A DNA stretch of 64,000 nucleotides from Streptomyces leeuwenhoekii (GTDB lineage Bacteria; Actinomycetota; Actinomycetes; Streptomycetales; Streptomycetaceae). This document shows positions 25,290 to 32,704 of this stretch, piece after piece. The translations under genes were made by a program, and so were the position numbers. The stretch covers positions 1-64,000 of the forward strand of contig NZ_LN831788.1 in the NCBI RefSeq assembly GCF_001013905.1, read 5' to 3'. Within the stretch, counting starts at the first letter, position 1, and each line of letters opens with the position of its first letter. Under the pieces are notes generated by a model that searched no databases, had not been told where the DNA came from, and worked only from the letters and a program-made list of their open reading frames with translations.

Positions 25290-26113
25290 TGGATTCGATG
25301 GCTCTCAGGCAGGCGTGGGAGGAGCACCCCTACTTCCGGTATCGGGGGTGTGCTCCGGATGTGGATGAGCCGGGCCGGGCGGCGGGGGATTTGTCGCTGT
25401 CGTTGGATGCGTGGCATGGGGAGGACCGGGATGGTCCGGAGGAGCCGCGGGAGCGGGAGGCCCGGCAGGCTGCGGCGGTCGAGGTGTGCTTGTCGTGTCC
25501 GGTGATGGTGCAGTGCGATGCGTATGCGTCGTCGGTGGTGGTGGAGGGTGGTCAGGCGCGTCTGGCGGAGCCGGCGGGGATCTGGGGTGGCCGTACGGCG
25601 TTGGAGCGGCATCGGGTGTTCATCCGGCAGCGGCATGAGGTGGCGGTTCCGGCGCCTGTGCGGTTGATGAGGACGCGGCAGAAGTTGCGGGTGCTGGAGG
25701 CGCTGGCCCGGCATGTGGATGCGGAGGCTGTGGCGGCCGCGGCGGGGATGGACGTGCGGACCGCGAACTGGCAGCGGTCTCGGCTGGTGACGCAGCTGAG
25801 TCTGGACAAGCGGACCGCGACGCGTGCCGAGTTGCTGGAGGCGGCGGTGGAGCGGGGCTTGTTGGACGGGTCGTTGGTGGTGGCGGATGACGGCTCGGTG
25901 CCGGCGGTGCCGCCGCCTGCTGCGCCGCCCCGGGTCGCGTCTTCCCTGGGTGTCGTGGAGGGGTCTGGGGCTGTGGCTCCGGCCGTGTTGAAGGGCCGTG
26001 TCCGTCGGCCTCGCCGGGTGCAGGTGATACCCGGCCAGCTGGTTCTGTTCGGCGAGGGTCTCGCCGGTGTCGTTTCGTTCCCCGTTTCTGAGCCGTTGGA
26101 GGCTGCCGCATGA
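25289..26113 (+). CDS. WhiB-family iron-sulfur regulator with long C-terminal extension
   Basis: A 274-residue protein. WhiB features: Cys in YRGCAPD (residue 21), the cluster-binding CLSCPVMVQC (about 68-77) and the turn GIWGGRT (about 100-106). Four Cys should hold a 4Fe-4S cluster that senses redox or NO, and WhiB proteins act by binding sigma factor. It is about three times the usual length: after the turn comes a helix-turn-helix (LEALARHVDAEAVAAAAGMD) and an acidic/Pro-rich tail. GAAGGAGG precedes the ATG. Phage WhiB proteins can alter host septation or superinfection immunity. Confidence 0.85.
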   Translation: MDSMALRQAWEEHPYFRYRGCAPDVDEPGRAAGDLSLSLDAWHGEDRDGPEEPREREARQAAAVEVCLSCPVMVQCDAYASSVVVEGGQARLAEPAGIWGGRTALERHRVFIRQRHEVAVPAPVRLMRTRQKLRVLEALARHVDAEAVAAAAGMDVRTANWQRSRLVTQLSLDKRTATRAELLEAAVERGLLDGSLVVADDGSVPAVPPPAAPPRVASSLGVVEGSGAVAPAVLKGRVRRPRRVQVIPGQLVLFGEGLAGVVSFPVSEPLEAAA

Positions 26114-26544
26114 ACCGCCCCCCTGCTACTACCCCCGCTGACGGCGCCGAGGACGGGACGGTCGTCGAGGACGCAGCTGTCGAGACGATGATGGCGGATG
26201 CGGTGCTCACGGGCCGGAACATGGGTGCGGGCGCGTACATCGCCGGGATTCTGACGGGAGCGCAGGCGGCGACGGCACCGACCCCGCAGGCGTTGCTGAA
26301 GGACATGTGGCCGGGCGTGGATCCGGCGGTGGTGCAGGCGATCTATGAGCGGGGGGTGGAGGTGGGGTGGCGTGGCCATGCCTTGTATCAGGCGCCGCGT
26401 CTGTCTGGGGCTGAGTTGGCGGAGGCTCAGGAGCGGTTGCGGGCGGCGGGGTTCGAGGCGATGCGGGGGTTGGTGGCCCGGTCGCGTGAGCTGGCGGGGC
26501 GGCGGCTGCATCCGGCGGATGGGGAGGCGGCGGGCGGCCACTGA
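26110..26544 (+). CDS. Hypothetical protein
   Basis: A 144-residue helical protein with DPAVVQAIYERGVEVGWRG and LAEAQERLRAAGFEAMR segments; the former is reminiscent of short helices in phage adaptor-like proteins but no family is recognised. ATGA overlap with the WhiB gene; it ends the rightward early operon. Confidence 0.55.
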   Translation: MNRPPATTPADGAEDGTVVEDAAVETMMADAVLTGRNMGAGAYIAGILTGAQAATAPTPQALLKDMWPGVDPAVVQAIYERGVEVGWRGHALYQAPRLSGAELAEAQERLRAAGFEAMRGLVARSRELAGRRLHPADGEAAGGH

Positions 26545-26782
26545 CGGGTGTTGGTGGTGTGACTTGTTGTACAGACGACACGATTTGTGTGGGAGGGGAC
26601 AGGTGACGAGGTCAACCGGTAGGCTGAGCCTTGCGTCAGACGTGCAGTCAGTTGCGAGGCCGCACGGAGGTCGCTCAGAAAAGTCGGAAGCCCCCGCTGC
26701 CACCGTGGTGGCGGTCCCGGTTTGCGAAGCCGGGACGCGAGGGCTGTCGACACTCACCGCGCTAACGAATGAAGGTGCCGAC
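26545..26782. other. Non-coding leader with promoter-like box and two hairpins
   Basis: Starting with TGACGA and TAGGCT (about 26630) this stretch holds no coding signal, and contains two stable stems: CTGCCACC / GGTGGCGG (about 26698-26716) and GTCCCGG / CCGGGAC (about 26714-26736). A similar arrangement (TGACGA, TAGACT and an AAGCCCCC run) occurs at 34580-34690. It may be a structured 5' leader or small RNA before the gene at 26783. Confidence 0.4.
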
Positions 26783-26908
26783 GTGGCAAAGCGTACCCGG
26801 GGTACTTCCCCTCATGACAGGTGGCTCCGAAGTTTCTGCGGATCCGGCGTGAAGATCACACCGCCGACGCAGCCGGGCCCTGTCCCTTCTACTCCCACAG
26901 TCGCGTGA
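26783..26908 (+). CDS. Possible leader-encoded small protein
   Basis: A 41-residue Lys/Arg- and Pro-rich frame with GAAGG 8 nt before GTG. Its stop codon overlaps the GTG of the next gene (GTGA), a usual coupling arrangement in this element. The sequence is low in recognisable pattern, so it is tentative. Confidence 0.4.
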   Translation: MAKRTRGTSPHDRWLRSFCGSGVKITPPTQPGPVPSTPTVA

Positions 26909-27330
26909 CGCGCCGGGCGGCCGCCATCGAGGTGGCCGACTACCACGACGAAGTCGCGCAGTTCGAGCGCACGCGCTCTGCCGACTACCACCCCGCGAAG
27001 GCCAACGAGCCGCGCCGCGTCCTCACCCTGCGAGGCGGGGTGCTGGCCGGAGCGAACAATGGCGAGGGCCGCGGCGACTGGGCCCACCGGCCCAACGTCG
27101 CCGTCCACACCGCAGTAACCGGATCCGGCTACGCCTACGGCACGTCCGTCGCAGCGTGCAACGGATCCCTGGAGCTGGGGCACAACGCCGAACTTTCAGC
27201 TCTCGTAGTGGTCAGCACCGTGGACGACCGGCTGTTGTGTCAGCGCCCAGCATGCCGCGCCATGCGCGATCAAGCTTCTGCGCCTGTTCCGGCGCAGACC
27301 CCACCCATTGAGGGAGATCGAGTGACGTAG
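26905..27330 (+). CDS. Hypothetical protein
   Basis: A 141-residue protein with strong GC third-position bias from residue 1 to about 100 and a less typical tail with a Cys pair (LLCQRPACRAM). No domain is recognised. GTG 26905 is taken since it overlaps the preceding stop; an in-frame GTG at 26821 lacks an RBS. It precedes the Rep-like gene by 210 bp. Confidence 0.5.
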   Translation: MTRRAAAIEVADYHDEVAQFERTRSADYHPAKANEPRRVLTLRGGVLAGANNGEGRGDWAHRPNVAVHTAVTGSGYAYGTSVAACNGSLELGHNAELSALVVVSTVDDRLLCQRPACRAMRDQASAPVPAQTPPIEGDRVT

Positions 27331-27543
27331 CGAGTAGCTGAGGCGGGAGGTCCCTGGGCCCCTTGGCGGGGGCTCATCCTCTACCGCCTGGCCGCTGGTG
27401 TTGGCGCACCGTGCGCGGCCTTCGTTCCACGGCCCGGAGTTGGCGCTCCGAGCTAAGGCCCGTCTCTTCCGGTTGGCAGCCGGCCGAGTCGAGCGAAGTG
27501 CTTCTTCCACCGAAGCGAACCACCCACCGAAGCGGGGGCCCTT
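27331..27543. other. Intergenic region before Rep-like gene
   Basis: No coding bias. Short repeats occur: ACCGAAGCG twice and CGAGCGAAG once within 27495-27535. The region could carry the promoter or part of a replication origin for the gene at 27544, but no full iteron array is visible. Confidence 0.3.
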
Positions 27544-29058
27544 TTGTGCCTCCGCGTTACCGGAAGCAGGTTCATAGTGCCTCAGCGCACCCCTTCTTGT
27601 CAGCTTGGCAACCCGGTAGCGCCCGAAACGCGAGGAATCTCCCCCCGCGCGGGCGACACCCAGCGCCCCCAGAACACCCCCGACACGCACACCCCCACCC
27701 CCACTTTCGAACACCCGACCGATTACAGTGACAGCCACGGTCGTGGCGGCAGCCTCCCGGTGATCGCAGCTAGCCAGCAATGGCTGCACGCCACGACCGG
27801 CCGCATCACCACCTGCCCCCACTCCTGGATGACCGCCGTCCACTGGGTCGACCAGCTCGCGACCAAAGGCCACTACACGCCCACCCAGAAGCACGGCCCG
27901 AAGTGGGGACCCACCACGGTCGCCATCGCGCAGGAGATCGCCGCGCTGAAGGAGTGCCGGCCGTCCGTCGACTACCTCGCCCGCAAGCTGAAGGTGTCCG
28001 AGCGGACCGTGAAGTACCACCTGGCGATGCTCCGCGAGACCGGGCTGCTGGTGTACCGCACCAAGGGCACCCGCCTCCGCGGCGAAGGCAACCGGGCGTC
28101 CGTCTTCGAGCGGACCATCCCCGCCGTGTTCGACGAGGACATGGGCATCCGCACGGTCGGGGAGGGTGCAACGCGCCGGCCGGTCGGCGCCGCACCGGAG
28201 TCCCGCACCTTGCTGGGCAAGCTCGCGAAGAAGGCCGCCCGGAAGGTCCGCCGCACCCGTCGCCGCGCCCCTGCTTCGCGCGGGCAGCGTTGCACCCTAA
28301 TGCAGGGGGGTACTACTGGCACTTCTACTGCGGCTGGTACTCACTCTCCCTCTGAGGCAGAGCTCGCAAGCGGGAAAGCCAAGTCCCCCACCCCGAAGTC
28401 GTCCAAGCGCGGCACCCGCACCCTGAACAAGGTCGGTCGCCGTTACCAGCTCGCCCGCCAGCTCATCGCCCAGGTGCCCTGGCTCCGCGGCGCCTCCGTC
28501 GCCCGCATCGCGTGGATCGTCCGCCACGTCGCCGACGCCGGCTGGACCGCCCTCGAAGTCCAGGCCGCCGCCGAACGCCTCGTCTGCGACAAGGAGCCGC
28601 GCCGCCCGTCCGCCGTCCTCGCGTACCGGCTCGCGTCCTGCCACCTGCTGTACACCACCCCCGAGCGGCGCCGGGTCCTGGTGGAGGACTGGCAGGACTC
28701 CCGCCGCGCCCAGCAGACCCGCCACGACGAGCACGCCTTCCAAGACCTCGGCACCGGCCCCCGCAGCGTCGCCGCCCGCCGCGCCGTGGACGAGGCGTTC
28801 GCCGCGATCCAGGCCCGCCTCGCCCCCGCCGTGGAGGAACCCGCCGACCAGGCACCGCTGATGCTCGAGGACCTCACCAAGGACGAGATCGTCGCCCTGC
28901 GCCTGGACGCCATGCGGGACCCGGCGCTGATCCTGTCCGCGCTCGAGCTGCTCGGCGAACGCGACACCCGCCGCCTGTACACCAACCGCCTCGTCGACCA
29001 GACCCTCGCCCTCGAGACCATCCACGCCCGCCGCGACACCCTCGCCCCCGCCTTCTGA
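27544..29058 (+). CDS. Winged-helix Rep-like protein
   Basis: A 504-residue protein. Residues about 100-185 are a winged helix (VAIAQEIAALKECRPSVDYLARKLKVSERTVKYHLAMLRE in sense, with the wing RTKGTRLRGEGNRAS). A low-complexity linker (about 240-295) uses T-ending codons unlike the rest. The C-terminal half is helical. Proteins of this type are common in Streptomyces plasmids and phages and are suspected replication initiators or regulators. TTG 27544 is the longest option; GTG near 27577 is an equally possible start. It precedes the DciA-like gene, supporting a replication role (inference). Confidence 0.7.
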   Translation: MCLRVTGSRFIVPQRTPSCQLGNPVAPETRGISPRAGDTQRPQNTPDTHTPTPTFEHPTDYSDSHGRGGSLPVIAASQQWLHATTGRITTCPHSWMTAVHWVDQLATKGHYTPTQKHGPKWGPTTVAIAQEIAALKECRPSVDYLARKLKVSERTVKYHLAMLRETGLLVYRTKGTRLRGEGNRASVFERTIPAVFDEDMGIRTVGEGATRRPVGAAPESRTLLGKLAKKAARKVRRTRRRAPASRGQRCTLMQGGTTGTSTAAGTHSPSEAELASGKAKSPTPKSSKRGTRTLNKVGRRYQLARQLIAQVPWLRGASVARIAWIVRHVADAGWTALEVQAAAERLVCDKEPRRPSAVLAYRLASCHLLYTTPERRRVLVEDWQDSRRAQQTRHDEHAFQDLGTGPRSVAARRAVDEAFAAIQARLAPAVEEPADQAPLMLEDLTKDEIVALRLDAMRDPALILSALELLGERDTRRLYTNRLVDQTLALETIHARRDTLAPAF

Positions 29059-29068
29059 GGAGACCGCG

Positions 29069-29401
29069 ATGCCCGAAACCCCCGGCCACGTCGACTTCCA
29101 GACCATGCCGCTCGCCAACGGCGGCACCTGGACCCGCCTGTCCCGCCTGACCGACGGCCGCGTCATGTGCTGCCTCTGCTTCGAGTACGTCACCCGTGAC
29201 CAGCTCAACCCCGTTGACGGTGGCGTGGAAGACGTCTGCACGACCTGCGCTCGCAAGGAAGCCGCAGTAGCGAAACTCCCAGCGAGTGTGTGCCGAGTGA
29301 CGCTGGACCCGGGCTGGGGCGGCGACATACAGGTCTGCACGCGCCCCAGAGGCCATGACGGCTACCACCGGGACGACCGCGCGATGGGAGAGCCGGCATG
29401 A
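29069..29401 (+). CDS. Small zinc-binding protein
   Basis: A 110-residue protein with MCCLCFEY and CTTCARK pairs (residues about 34-62) plus a later C..H pair (VCTRPRGHDGYH). The pattern is a zinc ribbon followed by a half finger. GAGGAG lies 7 nt before the ATG. It overlaps the next start by 4 nt. Confidence 0.65.
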   Translation: MPETPGHVDFQTMPLANGGTWTRLSRLTDGRVMCCLCFEYVTRDQLNPVDGGVEDVCTTCARKEAAVAKLPASVCRVTLDPGWGGDIQVCTRPRGHDGYHRDDRAMGEPA

Positions 29402-30201
29402 CGGACACCCCGCAACTGTCCGGGAGGGACCTCGCCCGGCAGGCCCTCGCCGCCTACAAGGCCACCGCCCGCACTCAGCCCAGCACCCCCGCCAAGTCGG
29501 TCCGCAAGCGGACCGTCCGCCGCGGCCCCGGCCGCGACCCCGTCACCCTCGCCGACGCCATCACCGCCCTCGGAGCCGACCTGCCCCTCGACGCGGGCAT
29601 CGCCGGCGGCAATCTCCTCGACCAGTGGCCCGCCCTCTGCCCCCAGTACGCCGACCGCGTCCATCCCGTCGCCTACGACGAACAGCGTGGCCGCCTCGAC
29701 CTCCGCCCCGGCAGCCACGCCTACGCCGCCCAGCTCCAACTCCTCGGCGGACAACTCGCCAAACAGATCAACGACAAACTCGGCCGCACCGTCGTCCGCA
29801 GCATCCGCGTCCTGCCCGTCGGCAACGTGCCCCAACACGACGCGTATACCGCGGTATACGCCGACCCCTCCGAGACGACCCAGCCGGAGGCGCCAGTGAA
29901 AACCCGGGAGACCGCCTCCGCCGGCTACCGGGCCGCCCTCGCCGCCGCACTCGCCCACAAACCGCCACGCGAACCGCAGAACCCGTACATCGCCGAAGCG
30001 ATCCGCGCCCAGGACGCCGCCCTCCGCGCCAAGCGCCTGCCCGAGTCCGAAGACCGCGACGCCTACTGGGCACAACGAGACGCCGCGGAGAAAACCGGGC
30101 CCGAACCCGGCAGCATCGACGCGTCCATCGCCGCAGCGATCGCCCGCAAACGGCAAGAGCAGACCGGCAGCGAGCCCCGCCGGCTCTTCGGCGCCGCGTA
30201 G
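29398..30201 (+). CDS. DciA/DUF721-like protein (candidate helicase loader)
   Basis: A 267-residue protein. Residues about 52-145 follow the DciA (DUF721) pattern: a helical start, LLDQWPALCPQYADRVHPVAY, then RLDLRPGSHAYAAQLQLLGGQLAKQIN and VVRSIRVLPVG. DciA recruits the replicative helicase DnaB in most bacteria, so this copy may load host DnaB at the phage origin. The C-terminal half is Ala/Arg-rich and helical. A centromere-like palindrome (29842-29861) lies inside the gene and encodes AYTAVYA at residues 149-155. Overlaps the previous gene by 4 nt. Confidence 0.7.
   Translation: MTDTPQLSGRDLARQALAAYKATARTQPSTPAKSVRKRTVRRGPGRDPVTLADAITALGADLPLDAGIAGGNLLDQWPALCPQYADRVHPVAYDEQRGRLDLRPGSHAYAAQLQLLGGQLAKQINDKLGRTVVRSIRVLPVGNVPQHDAYTAVYADPSETTQPEAPVKTRETASAGYRAALAAALAHKPPREPQNPYIAEAIRAQDAALRAKRLPESEDRDAYWAQRDAAEKTGPEPGSIDASIAAAIARKRQEQTGSEPRRLFGAA
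29842..29861. promoter_or_regulatory. ParB-site-like palindrome 1 (inside DciA-like gene)
   Basis: A perfect 20-bp palindrome, GCGTATACCGCGGTATACGC. The same sequence or its 16-bp core occurs at 32561-32580, 32630-32645 and 34168-34187, around and inside parA-parB. Confidence 0.75.
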
Positions 30202-30210
30202 GAGTCCGCC

Positions 30211-30642
30211 GTGCACCTCGCCCTCATCGCACTGACCGGTAGCCGTCGCTGGCCGGACGTGCCCCTACTCGAGGACACGCTGATGCTGGTCTGGCACGAC
30301 GCCCTCCAGGACGGCTACACCGGCATCGAGCTCATGCACGGCTGCGCCGAAGGTGCCGACACCATCGGCGGCCAATGGGCCCGCCGCCACGGCATCCCCG
30401 TCCGGGAACGACCCGCCGACTGGCAAGGCCCCTGCGGGCCCGAGTGCCAGCCCGGCCACCGGCGCCGCAACCGCCGCGGCCTCGACTACTGCCCCCTCGC
30501 CGGCCACCGCCGCAACCAGCAGATGGTCGACGAACGGCCAGCCCTGTTTGTGGCCGCCTCGTACCGGAGCTCCAGTGGCACCGCGGACTGTGTCCGCCGG
30601 GCTAAGGCAGCCGGGATCCCCGTGTACCAGATTCCGATCTGA
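30211..30642 (+). CDS. SLOG-family (DUF2493/YspA-like) protein
   Basis: A 143-residue protein with the Rossmann-type start LIALTGSRRW, then the second glycine motif HGCAEGADTIGGQWARRHGI, typical of the YspA/DUF2493 branch of the SLOG superfamily. These proteins bind nucleotide-related ligands such as ADP-ribose derivatives or nucleotides. An insert with CGPECQPGH may bind metal. TAGGAG precedes GTG 30211. It sits between the DciA-like and ParB-N-like genes; its ligand is unknown. Confidence 0.8.
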   Translation: MHLALIALTGSRRWPDVPLLEDTLMLVWHDALQDGYTGIELMHGCAEGADTIGGQWARRHGIPVRERPADWQGPCGPECQPGHRRRNRRGLDYCPLAGHRRNQQMVDERPALFVAASYRSSSGTADCVRRAKAAGIPVYQIPI

Positions 30643-30650
30643 GAAGGGCC

Positions 30651-30690
30651 TTGACTCCGCATACTCCGACTATGCATACTCGGGGTATGC
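30651..30690 (+). promoter_or_regulatory. Promoter with two overlapping palindromes over the start codon
   Basis: TTGACT (30651-30656) and CATACT (30675-30680) are spaced by 18 bp. Two 17-bp imperfect palindromes, GCATACTCCGACTATGC (30659-30675) and GCATACTCGGGGTATGC (30674-30690), overlap by two bases and cover the spacer, the -10 and the ATG. The -10 ends 6 nt before ATG 30687, which fits a leaderless transcript under tight repression. Confidence 0.65.
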
Positions 30691-31091
30691 AGACGACGGA
30701 GCAGGGCATCATCAACCCGCTGAACCTCCCCCTCATCGACACCACCACCTACTCCCCCCTTCACGAGGTGCGCGACGAGGAACACCGCGACGCCATCGCC
30801 GCCGACATGCGCAAGCGCGGCTGGCACGGCGCCCCGCTGGTCGTACTGCCCGACTACCTGCTGTCCCTGACGGGCGTACACCGACGCTCTGCCGCCGAAC
30901 TGGCCGGGCTGGAGGAGATCCCCGGCGTCTCTCTGGAAGACCTCTTCGAGGCGTGCGGAACAGACCTGTGGGACGCGATCAACAGCGATGAGGAGTACAT
31001 GAACGCCTCGTGCTACTACGACTACAGCCGCGTCATCGCCGACCACCTTCCCGAAGAGGTCATCGAGACCTACGGCCTGGACATGCACTGA
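30687..31091 (+). CDS. ParB-N/sulfiredoxin-like protein
   Basis: A 134-residue protein. Residues about 20-70 resemble the ParB N-terminal fold: a loop with L-P-L-I-D, AADMRKRGWHGAPLVVLPDY, then LTGVHRRSAAELAG, where ParB proteins have GxRRxxAA. The C-terminal part is acidic and helical. It has no DNA-binding helix-turn-helix, so it is not a full partition protein. It is expressed from its own tightly organised promoter, probably leaderless. Confidence 0.65.
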   Translation: MQTTEQGIINPLNLPLIDTTTYSPLHEVRDEEHRDAIAADMRKRGWHGAPLVVLPDYLLSLTGVHRRSAAELAGLEEIPGVSLEDLFEACGTDLWDAINSDEEYMNASCYYDYSRVIADHLPEEVIETYGLDMH

Positions 31092-31146
31092 CCGACCCAG
31101 ACCGCCTCACCCTCGACGACATCATCTGAACCCAAGGGGATCCCCG

Positions 31147-31443
31147 ATGACCACACCCACCACCGGCTACGAGGCCGAACCGTCCGACGTTGCCGCCGAG
31201 GTCGCCTCCCACCTGGACGACATCACCGACCCGCTGGAGCGCTACCACCGGGCCACCGCCGCGCAGGCCCACCACCAGGCGGTCGCCTCCAAGTTGCAGC
31301 AGGAGCGGGACAAGGCGCTCGCCCAGCTGAATGCGGACGGCGCCTCCTACGAGAAGCTTACGAGCCTGGTGCCGGGCATGACCCGCTCCGGGATCCAGAA
31401 AGCGGTGGAGCGCGGCCGGCGTCTGTCTCATGACCCCAGCTGA
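31147..31443 (+). CDS. Small helical protein with possible helix-turn-helix
   Basis: A 98-residue protein: central coiled coil (AAQAHHQAVASKLQQERDKA), then SYEKLTSLVPGMTRSGIQKAVERG, a pattern like a simple helix-turn-helix. AAGGGGATCCCC precedes the ATG. It overlaps the next gene by 14 nt. Function unknown, maybe regulatory. Confidence 0.55.
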   Translation: MTTPTTGYEAEPSDVAAEVASHLDDITDPLERYHRATAAQAHHQAVASKLQQERDKALAQLNADGASYEKLTSLVPGMTRSGIQKAVERGRRLSHDPS

Positions 31444-32068
31444 GCGGGCCGAGACGAAGCAGCTGATTGTCCACGCTCTCGCCCACGGCTCCCAGGTGCG
31501 TCAAGCCGTAGCGGCACAGGGCATCGGCTATCCGACATTCGCCCGGTGGCGGCGCTCCGACCCCGTCTTCGACGCCCAGGTCAGTGAGGCGCTACGGAAC
31601 AGCGGGCGCGCCCAACATGCCGTCCGACCAACGTCCCGGTACCTGACGTCGCCGGTCGCCCGGGCAGGTAAGGCCCGGGTACTGGAGGCGCTGGTCTGGG
31701 GGGCGACTATGAACGAGGCAGCCGATGCGGCCGACGTGTCCGAGTCGACGGTCAGGGCCTGGCGGCGCGAGGACCCGGACTTCGACCGAGCTGTGTTCCG
31801 TCTATGGCGGGCTGGCCCTGAGGCAAATCGCCCTCTCCCTCTCGCCCCTGATCCTGCCTGCGCGGCGGACGGCTGCTCCGAGACCGATCTGCACGCGCGG
31901 GGCCTGTGTGTCCGGCACTACCACCAGCAGCGGCGCACAGGACGGCTACGCCCGGCTGGCTGGGTATACGGGAGGCAGGACTGCTCGGTCGTGGGGTGCG
32001 ATGAGCCGCACCGGGCACAGGGGTTTTGCGCCGCGCATTACGAGACGACGTACCGTCGCGCAACTTAA
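31430..32068 (+). CDS. Double helix-turn-helix protein with two zinc knuckles
   Basis: A 212-residue protein. Two helix-turn-helix units with the same pattern are seen (GSQVRQAVAAQGIGYPTFARWRR.DP.FD at about 20-48, and GATMNEAADAADVSESTVRAWRRED at about 91-117). Two zinc knuckles follow: CAADGCSE...GLCVRHY (about 143-162) and CSVVGCDE...GFCAAHY (about 185-204). The repeat structure suggests internal duplication. Likely DNA-binding, target unknown. Confidence 0.65.
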   Translation: MTPAERAETKQLIVHALAHGSQVRQAVAAQGIGYPTFARWRRSDPVFDAQVSEALRNSGRAQHAVRPTSRYLTSPVARAGKARVLEALVWGATMNEAADAADVSESTVRAWRREDPDFDRAVFRLWRAGPEANRPLPLAPDPACAADGCSETDLHARGLCVRHYHQQRRTGRLRPAGWVYGRQDCSVVGCDEPHRAQGFCAAHYETTYRRAT

Positions 32069-32136
32069 GCCGGGGGAACAGCGGTCCGGATCTGGTGCAC
32101 CGTGAGAGCGATCACCCCGCACGAACGGAGCCGCCC

Positions 32137-32289
32137 ATGCCCCACACCCCCGACTGGCACGCCCTCGAGGAAACCAACGAACGCGTCTGGCTCGACCAGT
32201 GGGCCCGCGGCGCCATCGACCCCCACAGCCTCCGCCCCCACCGGCCGGCGCCCGCTCCCGAGCCCGCCCTTACCGGGAGCACCCGATGA
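32137..32289 (+). CDS. Small hypothetical protein
   Basis: A 50-residue protein starting MPHTPDWHALEETNERVW; CGGAG is 6 nt before the ATG. It overlaps the next gene by 4 nt (ATGA). No family recognised. Confidence 0.5.
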   Translation: MPHTPDWHALEETNERVWLDQWARGAIDPHSLRPHRPAPAPEPALTGSTR

Positions 32290-32516
32290 CCACCGCCCCT
32301 GCTCGACGCATCCCCGGCCAGCCCGTCAACGTCCACGCCCCCGCGCCCGGAGTCGGCCGGGAGACCAGCCGCGTCCCCTGCCGTCTCCCCGGCCAGGCTC
32401 GCCGAGAGTGGCCCCGCCCACCGCTCATCCACGACCACGCCCGGTTGTTCGTCGAGCCCACCTACCTCGATGGCCAGCCCTACAGCGCGGACGATAAGGA
32501 TGACACCGGGGAGTAG
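32286..32516 (+). CDS. Small hypothetical protein
   Basis: A 76-residue Pro/Arg-rich protein ending in a short acidic tail. Coupled to the previous small gene by ATGA overlap. Its stop is followed within 50 nt by the centromere-like sites and parA. Confidence 0.5.
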   Translation: MTTAPARRIPGQPVNVHAPAPGVGRETSRVPCRLPGQARREWPRPPLIHDHARLFVEPTYLDGQPYSADDKDDTGE

Positions 32517-32560
32517 CAGGTGACCAGCCTGACGTCTGTCTGAGCCGAATCATGCGGACG

Positions 32561-32580
32561 GCGTATACCGCGGTATACGC
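32561..32580. promoter_or_regulatory. ParB-site-like palindrome 2 (upstream of parA)
   Basis: Perfect 20-bp palindrome GCGTATACCGCGGTATACGC in the non-coding gap before parA, 144 bp upstream of its ATG. Together with the copy at 32630 it forms the obvious core of a partition site. Confidence 0.8.
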
Positions 32581-32629
32581 CGAGGGTCTCACCCCCGCCC
32601 CCCGCCGCCGGGAACCAGCGCCGCTGAAG

Positions 32630-32645
32630 GTATACCGCGGTATAC
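32630..32645. promoter_or_regulatory. ParB-site-like palindrome 3 (upstream of parA)
   Basis: 16-bp core GTATACCGCGGTATAC, with the outer bases conserved on one side only. It is 69 bp downstream of copy 2 and 75 bp before parA, so occupancy by ParB could also repress the par operon. Confidence 0.8.
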
Positions 32646-32704
32646 GCCCGCTGCGGTGAACCAGCAGCCCACTCCCCGACCCCGTGTGGTCGATCTGAGA
32701 AGCT

